Below are positions 24,701 through 34,499 of a stretch of 64,000 nt of DNA, piece by piece. The stretch is from assembly GCF_021134715.1 (NCBI RefSeq), contig NC_060024.1:9920001-9984000 (forward strand), written 5' to 3'. Position numbers and translations under genes: made by a program. The stretch's first letter is position 1, and the number at the start of each line of letters is the position of its first letter. The notes under the pieces are model-generated. The model saw nothing but the letters and a program-made list of their open reading frames with translations. It made no database searches and was not told the origin of the DNA. This DNA comes from Daphnia pulex (lineage: Eukaryota; Arthropoda; Branchiopoda; Diplostraca; Daphniidae).

Positions 24701-24799
24701 GACAATGTTAAAAACTTACTTCAGACTGCTTCGACTGAACAAACGCTTGACAATCTCATTGACACATCTAACAGTAATCTTTTGGTTTCAGACGTCTAA
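21729..24799 (+). CDS. shark: Shark: SH2-ankyrin repeat-SH2 non-receptor tyrosine kinase
   Basis: Thirteen exons: 21729-21840, 21919-22056, 22122-22286, 22364-22551, 22635-22878, 22939-23309, 23368-23479, 23565-23665, 23726-23872, 23941-24049, 24117-24288, 24358-24484, 24545-24799. They give 746 residues in phase. Order: N-terminal SH2 ([15 protein letters not shown], then GLFLVRES with the phosphotyrosine-binding arginine); ankyrin repeats at about 130-270; a second SH2 ([22 protein letters not shown]); a proline-rich linker; and a tyrosine kinase domain with GEGEFGFVY, catalytic lysine in [21 protein letters not shown] and the Shark/Syk-type [13 protein letters not shown]. All catalytic residues are present. 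In insects Shark acts with Draper in glial engulfment and in dorsal closure signalling. ATG at 21744 is an alternative start. The length is close to hydra HTK16 and shorter than the fly protein. Confidence 0.95.
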
Positions 24800-25333
24800 A
24801 CAGTAGAGCATTTTTACTGCTGAGCAGCAGATGACTTAATTAAGAAACTGAATGACAAAATGTTCCTTTTATCCACGACTTTATTCTTAAACCGTTACGG
24901 TGCCTTTTTTAAAACTGTTCTCATTTCCTATCACGAGACACGGAATGTCATAATTTGGGTGTGGTGTAAGAACACAGAATGTACAAATGCATAATGCATC
25001 TTCCTTTGCGCAAAAAAATGTGATTAAGAAAACAGATCAACCAAAATTGCTCATGCATGTGTGACTTGGAGGCTATGTGAATTGCGAGTCGAGGCTACAG
25101 TTTTAAGTGAGATTAATTTTTGGTGACCCTTTTATCAGATCTGGAAATACACGAAGATTATGTATGATAAAAAAGTTTTATCCTTTACATATCAATAAAG
25201 AAAAACATCAATAAATCTCGCAGCTTACTTCTAGGAGACAGATGCTCGAAATTGAACCAAAATATTCAGTTTGGATTACCTTAATATGACGCGGCAACCC
25301 AAATATATAAGTTGACAATAATAATGATAGACT
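24800..25333. other. Convergent 3' region, shark / ankyrin-SOCS gene
   Basis: About 530 bases between two converging stop codons. AATAAA signals on the plus strand near 25194 and 25209 could end the shark transcript. The 3' untranslated regions of the two genes may abut or overlap. Confidence 0.5.
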
Positions 25334-27310
25334 TTATCGAACGCATTCCTTTAACAAAATAGTTCTTTTCAAATGTTCGGGTAGTGCAGAATTTGCGATT
25401 TTTTGCGTAACAAATTCGCCAAGTTGACGTCTGATAACTAGTCTGCAAGAATCTAGTAGCGGCTGAGGACTAGATTTATACTGGACTAGCCAATGGTTGG
25501 TACTGTCGGGCTCAACGCGAATTCGGTTGAAATCTAAACCACCACGAACAAGTGCTTTAGCAAAACTAGTGTAACCATTTCGAATGGCTAATGTTAGGAT
25601 GTCAACAGGACATGAATAGAGTGAACTGAGATTGGGATCGGCACCACGTGAAAACAAAGCCGTTGCTAGTTCAGGGTGATGATGTACGACGGCACGTAGC
25701 AAAGGGGTATCACCAGGAGTAAAACTTTCAATGTTTAAACGACCACCATACTTCTGCAAAGTTTCCAGAATCTGATCGAAAATATTCACGTCTTCATCAC
25801 TCATGGATTGGGCAGCTTCATGGATTGGGTGGACGCCGCTTAGTGCGTTGGGATAGTTTGGGTTAGCTCCGTGCTCTAGCAAGAGCTCAACCATCGCTAG
25901 ATGACCCTACGAAATAAAAGAGATTAATTGTGAATTTGAGATTATAAAACAGAAAGTTCAGTTATAGAGTAAATATATAGTGAAAACTTTTGTAGAAGGG
26001 AATACCTGTTTTGCAGCCAAAAGTAGAGGCGTGTTGCCATGATCATCGCGAAGGTTAGGAACGCTTCTGGCGTTCAATAACAATTTAGCCATGGCAGTGT
26101 TTCCCTGTGTTACAGCGCAGTGGAGCAACATGTGAGACTGCGTGGTCACACGAGCCCCTCGGCTAACAAGTAATTCAGCCATGTCGGTATTATTCTGCCA
26201 AACAGCTTCACACAATGCCGTGTATCCATGAATTTCTTCCAAATTAACCTGTTAAATTCATGATATCGTCAATCTCATCTACACAGAGGACGAAACAACA
26301 CAATGATTTTAAAACGACCCGTTTACCTTGGCCCCTTTTAGTAAAAGAACTTCAACAACGTCTTTATGACCACGCTGAGCGGCCACGTACAAAGGACTTC
26401 GATCGGAGTAATCCAGGGTGTCAACTTTAGAGCCGTGATTGATTAAAATCCGAAGAATTTCCAGTTGCCCTCTGCTTGCAGCGGAATGCAAAGGTGTTGA
26501 TTTATCAGTGGCCTTCAATATTAATTTTGAAATTAGCATTTTAGATTTTACTTGTAAAATGAATACGGCCGACCCACCCTTAAGTTAATGTTTGCTGAAT
26601 GCTGAACTAACGCCTGGACGGCTTCTAAATTCCCGCGTGCTGACGCAAGATACAACGGAGTCATTCCTTCAAAGTCCATTGCATTCACAAAAGATCCAGC
26701 TACCAGAAGCACATCAATAATATCAGCATGTCCCTGTTCTGCTGCATAATGCAATGCTGTTCTTCCATAAGAATCTGATACATTCACATCACAAATAATT
26801 GGGTCCATCCCTATTCCCAAAGGTGCTTCCATTAATTTGCATAATGAAGTGCATCTTCCATCAAAGAAATCATCATCTTCAGAAGATGAAGTTCCTGGAT
26901 GCTTCCTAGTAACACTCCCACTTGAGTGATGATGGTGAGGTCTTCTATGTCCACGACACTTGGTTAATGGAAAGTGAGCTTTGTATTGTAGGGAGCTATG
27001 CAAAACCTATTTAATGAAAGTTGTTTACCAAACAAGTCTGAGAGACATTAAATTTGTTTATAAAGTAAACTTACTTGTTTTACAAACAAAAACAGACCTA
27101 GCTGTGCAGCCCGCCCAAGAATTGTCATTCCAGATCTGCACAGCTTGTTGATATCAACACCTTTACATAGATCAAACATAATTATTTAAATCTGTGACAT
27201 TCCAACAATTCCTACACGAACAAATTACTTTTGATCAATTGCAACGATTTTTCATCCATCCATTCACCATTACTAACTGCCAAATAGACCAGCTCTTCGG
27301 CATTCTCCAT
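25334..27310 (-). CDS. Ankyrin repeat protein with C-terminal SOCS-box-like end (ASB type)
   Basis: Minus-strand exons 27310-27229, 27160-27075, 27006-26578, 26512-26327, 26248-26006 and 25906-25334 join in phase to 532 residues. Repeated ankyrin signatures run through most of the protein, for example GRTALHYAAEQGHADIIDVL, GMTPLYLASARGNLEAVQAL, STPLHSAASRGQLEILRIL and GHLAMVELLLEHGANP. A low-complexity insertion with four consecutive histidines and a serine/acid run interrupts the array at about residues 70-110. The C terminus (CRLVIRRQLGEF, then LPEHLKRTILL) fits the SOCS box, which would recruit Elongin B/C and a cullin-5/RBX2 ligase. The substrate is unknown. The first junction is uncertain: the exon-2 acceptor has a poor pyrimidine tract, and translation could instead start at an ATG at about 27174. 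Confidence 0.85.
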
Positions 27311-27881
27311 GATTTCAACTCGGACGTGGAAAAAGGGTAAGCTATGTTTTTATTCGTTGTGCCCCTAAATGTGCAAGTTTTGATTTTTTGATAAGTCAAC
27401 TGACGATTTTCTTCGCCTCTTTGTTTATATTACACTCAACTGTCGTGGTCTGCTAGATAGTGTGTATTGTATCGATGTCGACCAGATATCGATTATCGGA
27501 AAACTAAAATGTGAAAATTTTTTAACTAACATTAATTTTACATTTATTTCAGTAATTGGTTTGTAATTCATAATTTTTTGCAATATGTTTAAGACCCACG
27601 ATCAAGACTTTTAGCTCATTTGGATTTATAAATTGCTAATTGATTGATGACCGTTCACTGTGGGGAAAAAATGAAAGTCATCTGCTAGCCTCGAGCGCAG
27701 CTTAAACGAGATAGTGCTCTGTTACTCGGGTTTCAAAAGTTTTGCGTAATTTTCACATTGATAGTCTCTGTGTTGTTACTTGATAGTTTCATTCTCGTCA
27801 AATCTTCCCCCCCCCATTGAGATCCGTTCTCCACAAAATTCGAATTTGATAATCTTAAGTTAACATTCCTCAAAATTAGAA
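27311..27881. promoter_or_regulatory. Bidirectional promoter region with two DRE-like sites
   Basis: 570 bases between the divergent ankyrin-SOCS and riboflavin kinase start codons. Two motifs, TATCGATG at 27470-27477 and TATCGATT at 27487-27494, differ by one base from the insect DRE/DREF palindrome TATCGATA and are 17 bases apart. No TATA box is obvious. DREF-like use is inference. Confidence 0.5.
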
Positions 27882-28583
27882 ATGCCCACTACCAAAACAC
27901 TTGGTTGCTTACCATTTTTCGCCAAAGGCATTGTTGTCAAAGGATTCGGTAGAGGTTCAAAAGAATTAGGAATTCCAACCGGTATACTTAAGATCATAAG
28001 TGCGTAGAGTTATTCTTAATTTAGGTTCCTTCAATTTTTGTTTATGCAGCAAACTACATGAGTGAAGTAGTTGATACTCTACCAAGTGATATGGAAACTG
28101 GGATATATTACGGCTATGCAAAAGTTGATGGTGGTCCAGTTTACAAGATGGTAATGAGCATTGGCTGGAATCCTTATTACAAGAATGTAAAAAAATCAAT
28201 GGTACATCCCACATTATTTTATGTTTGTAGAAAATTTATGTCATTTTCATTCATTTCTAGGAAACCCACATATTACATAAATTTGAAAGTGATTTTTATG
28301 GCAGTTTGCTCAAGACATGCATAATAAATTACATTAGACCAGAACAATCATATGAGTCTTTAGGTAGACTAAGATATTAAAAAATTATCTGTTTATTGTA
28401 AATTAATTATTTTGTTTTATTTCAGATGCCTTAATAGATGCCATTAAATCTGATATAGCTTATGCTGATACCCAGTTAGATCTGCCTGAATATAGTGACC
28501 TTCAGAAACATTCCTTCTTCAGTGTAGAAAAACCTCAAGATATCAGCAGTGACAATCTAACATTTCCTGGAAGTAGTTTATAA
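27882..28583 (+). CDS. RFK: Riboflavin kinase
   Basis: Four exons, 27882-27981, 28050-28201, 28261-28363 and 28426-28583, give 170 residues in phase, close to the animal enzyme. The family motifs are visible in order: the N-terminal FFAKGIVVKGFGRGSKELGIPTAN containing the nucleotide-binding GRG.LGIPTAN element, then TGIYYGYAKVD, MVMSIGWNPYYKN, THILHKFESDFYG (the catalytic glutamate region is usually E.H) and YIRPEQSYESL. The enzyme phosphorylates riboflavin with ATP to make FMN in the cytosol. The C-terminal tail after the last helix is poorly conserved. The 3' end converges with MRPL9. Confidence 0.95.
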
Positions 28584-28808
28584 TTTGGATTTCTGTAGTT
28601 GATCTTATCAATATTTAGGGTTATAAATGGACTAAATTAATATTTATTTTAAGGGTTGTTTGTAGTTATAAGTATCAATGTTTATAGTTTTGGTAGGCAA
28701 ATCATTGACAGTTATAATATGATCAATAATGTGACAAATTACCTTGAAATCAACCAAAATGTTTGTTACTTATTTTTATATTGATCTACATGACAAACTG
28801 AGTAGCCA

Positions 28809-29979
28809 TCAACTAGCAACAGATTTTTTCAAACAGAACACAGGAAGAGGTAGAGTTGATATAATTTCTCTCTCGTCTTCAAAAATAGGCTCGTAAGGAG
28901 GTTCCAAATAACCGTCAACCTTAGGTAATCTGAGTTCCGGAAAAGTTGACCAATGACGGATCATACATCGAACTGGGGTAGTTTCTAAGTTATTGATCTG
29001 TAAAAGAAATGGATATCATTACTATTGTTTCGTGAAATATACAAGAGCATTTGTTTTACCGTCACTGTAACAAGAAAGTATTTCTTTTCTAACTCTAAAT
29101 TAGGTCCAGATATGGGCTTATCACCCATCTTAATTGCGTGGTCAGGCACCCAAATTCCAGTTCGACGAAAAGCTGCTCTTATGTGCCATTTTTCTATTGT
29201 CCAAGGATTTTCTTGATTAACAAGCACAACTAAAATCTTACTTGCCAAGTCGCGTCGAGTCTACACGTTGTAAAATGAAATATTGTAGCGATTAAAGTAA
29301 CACAACAATGATGTGATTATACCAATTCTGCAAAACGAGAGCTGTGAAGTGTAGTCTGGACTTTATTATCTGAATTTTCAAGATCTTTTTTCAGTTTTTC
29401 CAAATTTTCTGGTGAAGCATAAACTGCAAGACCACATGCTAAGAGTTTAAAGCGGCCAAAATTAGGCCGTACAGTTACAATTTCATTTTTTAGACCAACA
29501 CCTAAATCAATCATTCAATTATTAATTATTGTTGAAGAGAAGCAAACAGAACCCAATTATACCCTCAACAAAGGAAGTCAGGATGAGCTTGAGATCTGGT
29601 TCTTTTTTTAGATTAGTATTTTCAACTTCATCATATACAAAGTTTTTTGTCACTAGAGGTTTTGGGGGTCTATTTTGTTTATCCAGTAACGGTGGATAGC
29701 GTCTTTTCAGTACAAATGTGGTCTGATTGGAACAAAACAAAAAAAAAATACTTGATATTGAGAAAAGAATTTAGTGCCACTTCTACTTCTTTCTGTTTAA
29801 ATAGATAGAAATAAAGAGATAGCAATTTCCTCAAAAGGTATCTAAACCTTCTCTGATTGTATAGTAAACAAAGAAATGTGTTGTTGATTTATAGTTACCC
29901 TTATTTGTTCAACTTTTATAGACAGAGAAGGCTGAAAAGTTTTTGCACCACCAAGTAACTGGAAACCAAGGCGTATCAT
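28809..29979 (-). CDS. MRPL9: Mitochondrial large ribosomal subunit protein bL9m
   Basis: Five minus-strand exons, 29979-29899, 29722-29563, 29501-29323, 29260-29060 and 28997-28809, join in phase to 269 residues, the usual size of MRPL9. The N terminus (MIRLGFQLLGGAKTF) is basic and hydroxylated, consistent with a mitochondrial targeting peptide. The bL9 core is clear: VGLKNEIVTVRPNFGRFKLL, then GLAVYASPENLEKL. A metazoan-specific C-terminal extension follows (WTIEKWHIRAAFRRTGIWVP and a tail with PPYEPIFEDERE). It is a structural protein of the mitochondrial ribosome. The gene is head-to-head with PSMD3 and tail-to-tail with RFK. Confidence 0.93.
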
Positions 29980-30474
29980 GTTTAATTTAATAAGTATTTA
30001 ATACACACACACAAAAAACATGTGATACTCGAATAGAAAAAGGATTTCAATTTGACTTATGAGTTTGCCCTCGCTTCAGCAATCACCGGCTCCCCGCAGA
30101 CCCGCTCCCGTCACAAAAACCGTCTGCTAAATTCTGAATGTTTGCCAAGTAATTTTGATTAAACAAAACGCATGAATAAAAAAATCGTAAATGAAACAGA
30201 AAAAACTTTCAAAATATTAGAAATAAATTTTTGAAAACAAATTTTTCATTCTATATATATTCATTCGTGTGTAACTTTTTACTGTAAAACTGGCAACTTA
30301 CGACTGTCAATTCTGCCTTGTAATGTTGAGTTTTTTTCCGCTGCCGGCCTGAGCGTTGAAATTGGTTCTGTAAACGAGAGTACGAGACCAAAGACATTAA
30401 AAGAAGGCAATAGAAAGCTAAGGTTTTCATAAAACAATATTTGAAAATCCGTTGCTCGAAATCATCTTCTCAAT
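29980..30474. promoter_or_regulatory. Bidirectional promoter region, MRPL9 / PSMD3
   Basis: 495 bases between divergent start codons of two housekeeping genes. No TATA box is evident. The PSMD3 leader probably begins around 30340-30420. Confidence 0.5.
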
Positions 30475-32740
30475 ATGCCACCTGTTGAAACTATGGAAGT
30501 GGACAGCCCCGTTACGGAGGTTGAAGTGGAAATTACGAAGAAAGACGTTAAGGATGTTGATACAGCAACCACAGAAGGTATGGATTGTAAACTTGTCTGG
30601 AGAACAGATTAAAATCTTTTCAAGTTCTTCTGCTTTTAAATTCCTAGATTTTAAAATATATGAAAAACTTAAAAATTACAATTGTATTGTCATCTGTTAA
30701 ATGAGACTAGTTAAATTTAAATTATTTGTTATAAGATTTTCTGGTTTCCAATATTTACGTGCAAGGATAACATGCTGGTGAAAAAAACTTACAGTCTCTT
30801 TAAACTTTATTACAGATATCCGTGAACAACTGAGGCAAGTAGAAAAGTCTGTTATAACAAAGGAGCCTCGATTTGTTTTCCGAGTACTGAGGTCGTTGCC
30901 TAACACTCGTCGTCGACTGAATCCCGCTGTATTACGTCGCATCATTCTTCACAGTTATAGCTATTCGATAAAGGAAAGAGACAACTTGCTTAATCTAGTA
31001 GGAGGGGATGACTCTCTTGATATTGCATCTCCAATCCAAAGAACAAGAGCTCCCAAACAGGGGACGTCTTCTCCTTTACCTGAAGTAAATATATCTCGGT
31101 CAAAATTCGTTTTTAACCTTTGCTGACTGAAGTTTATGTAGGTTGACGTATACATCCATATGTTAGTTCTTCTTCATTGTATCGATAATAAGCGCATTCA
31201 AGAAGGAGTTCTCTGCTCAGACCAATTAATGCAGAAAATAACAGCTCAAAATCGGCGTACTTTGGATTTATTGGCTGCTCGTTGCTACTTCTATCATTCT
31301 AGGACGTACGAGCTTGCTGGAAAGCTGGATTCAATCAGAAGGTAAAAATGAACTAGCTAAAAATACCTTTCAAAATATCTTAAATTATTATTATTATTCT
31401 AGCTTTCTGCATAGCCGGCTACGTACATGTACTCTCCGAAAAGATTTTGAGGGACAGGCAGTGCTGATCAATTGTTTGCTGCGCAACTATCTTTTCTACA
31501 GTCTGTATGATCAAGTAAGTTTTCATTATTTTATTTTTATTTATTTTTCATTAGATTACCTAATAAGTCGTTTTCTAGGCCGACAAGTTGGTCTCAAAAT
31601 CTGTCTTCCCAGAATCTGGAAGTAACAACGAGTGGTCACGTTATCTTTACTATCTTGGAAGAATCAAGGCTATTCAATTGGAATATTCGCAGGTGAGAAC
31701 ACACAATTATTATTATTATTATTTTAATCTCCTAATTGTAACATTGTTTTGTTGATTTTAGGCTCACACTCATCTTTTGCAAGCCATTCGGAAAGCGCCC
31801 CAGCATACAGCAGTTGGTTTCAAACAAACGGTTCAAAAGCTTTTGGTAACAGTCGAGTTGTTGATGGGAGACATTCCTGAACGGCATATTTTCCGTCAGT
31901 CAACAATGAGACACGCCTTGGCTCCATATTTTCAAATGACGCAAGCCGTCAGGTTGGGAGACATACACAGATTCAATCAAGTGTTAGAGAACTACGGAAA
32001 AACTTTCCAGGCAGGGTCTTTCAAGCGAATGTTCCCCCTCCAAATTATATAATTAACTTTCTTATTTATTTAGGCTGATCATACCTATACTCTTATAATC
32101 CGTCTACGCCACAATGTTATCAAGACTGCGATTAGAGCCATCTCTTTGTCGTATTCGCGCATTTCTCTAGCTGACATAGCCCACAAGCTTTTGTTGGACT
32201 CGGCCGAAGATGCTGAATTCATTGTTGCCAAGGCCATTCGTGACGGAGTTATCGAAGCTTGGTTAGACCACGAAGGAAAATTTATGCAGAGTAAGGAGAG
32301 CATTGACGTCTACAGCACCAAGGAGCCTCAGCTGGCTTTCCACCAGCGAATCACCTTCTGCCTTCAGATTCATAATCAAAGCGTCAAAGCTATGCGCTTC
32401 CCTCCCAAGGCATACAACAAAGATTTGGAATCAGCAGAGGTAACCCCAAACTAATTTCGTTCGATTAATTGCAGGAAAAAATGAGTTGATTATAAGAAGC
32501 AATATTGTGAATACAACGGCGTTACTCAATATCGAATTCCTTGGCGTGAAACCAAATGCAACTGTGTAATTTAAAATCTGAAACTGTAGATCTATCAGAC
32601 ATGAATTATCTGCGTTTTATGTATTGGGCTATGGTAAAAAACAGATTAAATTTTTCTTATAGGAACGTCGCGAACGGGAACAACAAGATTTGGAATATGC
32701 GAAGGAAATGGCTGAAGAAGATGACGATGGTTTTCCGTGA
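30475..32740 (+). CDS. PSMD3: 26S proteasome regulatory subunit PSMD3 (Rpn3)
   Basis: Eight exons: 30475-30577, 30816-31084, 31142-31341, 31403-31514, 31579-31692, 31762-32010, 32074-32439, 32663-32740. They give 496 residues in phase, near the usual length. Conserved stretches include [39 protein letters not shown], the PCI-domain sequence [65 protein letters not shown] and the acidic end EEDDDGFP. Rpn3 is a scaffold subunit of the proteasome lid. Intron 6 (32011-32073) begins with GC rather than GT; only this junction restores the conserved [15 protein letters not shown] sequence. AATAAA occurs at 32809-32814. Confidence 0.95.
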
Positions 32741-32808
32741 GTTGTAGGTACTGAAATCAGCGCGTAAATGTGAGCCTCTATGTAATCGTTCAAGTTGCGA
32801 TCCACTTT

Positions 32809-32814
32809 AATAAA
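32809..32814 (+). terminator. Polyadenylation signal of PSMD3
   Basis: AATAAA 69 bases after the PSMD3 stop codon. It lies only 35 bases from the HUS1 stop codon on the other strand, so the two transcripts probably overlap at their 3' ends. Confidence 0.65.
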
Positions 32815-32848
32815 TCATCGAGGGAACTCAGGAAAGTTTTTTTCTTCG

Positions 32849-34107
32849 TTATTGGTCATTAATCCCTGGGAGAAAATACTGCAAACTGTAACTGTCGCTC
32901 AGAAAATTCAAATGCATCAATTTTGATTGCAGCACATCTATAAGATCGAATAGAAATGAGTGTCGGTTTGTGTTTAGTAAAAGATGTAATCATATTGTTT
33001 TATACCACAAACGACTTTTTGTGGATTAAGCTGTTCATGAGCTAGAAAATTTGATAGACGTTTCAATTCGATGGTGACACTAGCTTCATCTTCCTCTATT
33101 AAAACGTTACCGATAATTAAAACTATGTGGAAATGCTACAACCTTAAAGTCTTACTTTGCTTTTCAACGTGTAGATGATCGAAGTGTGAAGTTACGGAAA
33201 CGGCTTCAGTTTCAACAGTTAGAGTAAGTAATCCTTCGGATGTGACGTGAAGAGTGGCCATATTGGCAAGGTTTTTCATGCGTTCAATAATGCTTTTCAT
33301 TAAACGGAGCTGAGGCATATGAACTGAAATCTAGAGATTAATGGGTTTTATTTTAAATATTTATAAAGATATAAGAAAAATATCTAAAAATAATTACATC
33401 TGGATCCACAACTTCTGGCTCAACATAGTCATTCCAAAGCCTTCTAGGTACCAAATTCACAGGGATGTCGTGAACAACTAATCGTGAATGATTAGAACCT
33501 GATGGCTGAAAGTATACATGAGAAATTTTAATGCATATAAGGAGAATAACAAGTCAGTCAAGGAGCCAATCTCAAGAATACCAAGTCAATCTCAAAAGTT
33601 AGACACGGTGAAGAAAGCTTCTTTGTGAGTTTGATTTTTACTGATTTTGCAGTTCCTGATACTTTCAAGGCACTCAATGTTCTTGCAACATTTTCTATTA
33701 ATTAAAATAAGAAAATTTTGAATCTAATAGTTTTAACATTGTTTGTACACTTCACCTGCAACAAATTCAAGGTATATTTCGTTATCAACGGTACTTAAAC
33801 CTTCCATTCCAAATTCTGAAAAAAAGTGACCCTCATCAAGAGTACACCAAATAAGTGGAGAGGTTGAAATAGTCTGGGATTCACGGACAATGAAATACAA
33901 GTCGTTGGTAGTGATCCTTAGAATGCATGATTTCCCAAGTTTCGTCATGCAACCTAAAATGCCTGTAGTTTAAAATGTGAAGATCATTGATGACTTCGAC
34001 TTATGAAATTTTAATCCTAGAACAGCAATGAATAATAGAATTCGGAATTGCGTACCTATGAATTGCTTAATGCAGTTAGGATCAATCATTTTCCCACGAA
34101 ACTTCAT
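32849..34107 (-). CDS. HUS1: HUS1 checkpoint clamp subunit (9-1-1 complex)
   Basis: Seven minus-strand exons, 34107-34056, 33953-33756, 33694-33582, 33505-33398, 33330-33156, 33095-33006 and 32937-32849, join in phase to 274 residues against about 280 in vertebrates. Family landmarks are present throughout: MKFRGKMIDPNCIKQFI at the start, IWCTLDEGHFFSEFGMEG, DNEIYLEFV, HDIPVNLVPRRLWNDYVEP, MKSIIERMKN and the terminal SYSLQYFLPGI. HUS1 forms a PCNA-like ring with RAD9 and RAD1 that is loaded at DNA damage and supports ATR signalling in the nucleus. If the last intron is not removed, reading ends early in CGIKQYDYIFY and loses the final strand, so the seven-exon model is preferred. Head-to-head with the zinc-finger gene. 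Confidence 0.93.
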
Positions 34108-34499
34108 TGTGAAAGTTGAAATGAGATCTTGAAACAGACGAAAAAACTTGAACAATAATGAAGGAGAAAATTTTGAACAGACGAAATTCCCCGGCTTGAT
34201 TTGAGAATTGAGACTGCCAAATTAAGTTTAAAGCATTCTATATTTTTATTATTTTTCACTAACTTAATACAATTAAAAATTTATTTCTATTGAAATATTC
34301 ATAAATTTAATATATAATTTTAAAAAATTCTTTCCTTTTTATTTCAATTTCAATTATTGCATAGGGAAAATTTGGCAACAATGTTTTGCCTTGGCTTGAT
34401 TTTTTCGCATTCCCCATACGTTGTTTGTTTTCCTCGGCAAGAATTTTGCAGTTGTGAGTTTTATTGGATTAATATAAAAATCAAGAATCAAGAATCAAG
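34108..34499. promoter_or_regulatory. Bidirectional promoter region, HUS1 / zinc-finger gene
   Basis: 392 bases between divergent start codons. A/T-rich, no TATA box stands out. Confidence 0.45.

Noticed and set aside
32974-33095. HUS1 last exon read through to CGIKQYDYIFY and stop
   Set aside because: It loses the conserved terminal LQYF.P strand, which is found in phase in a further exon at 32937-32849.
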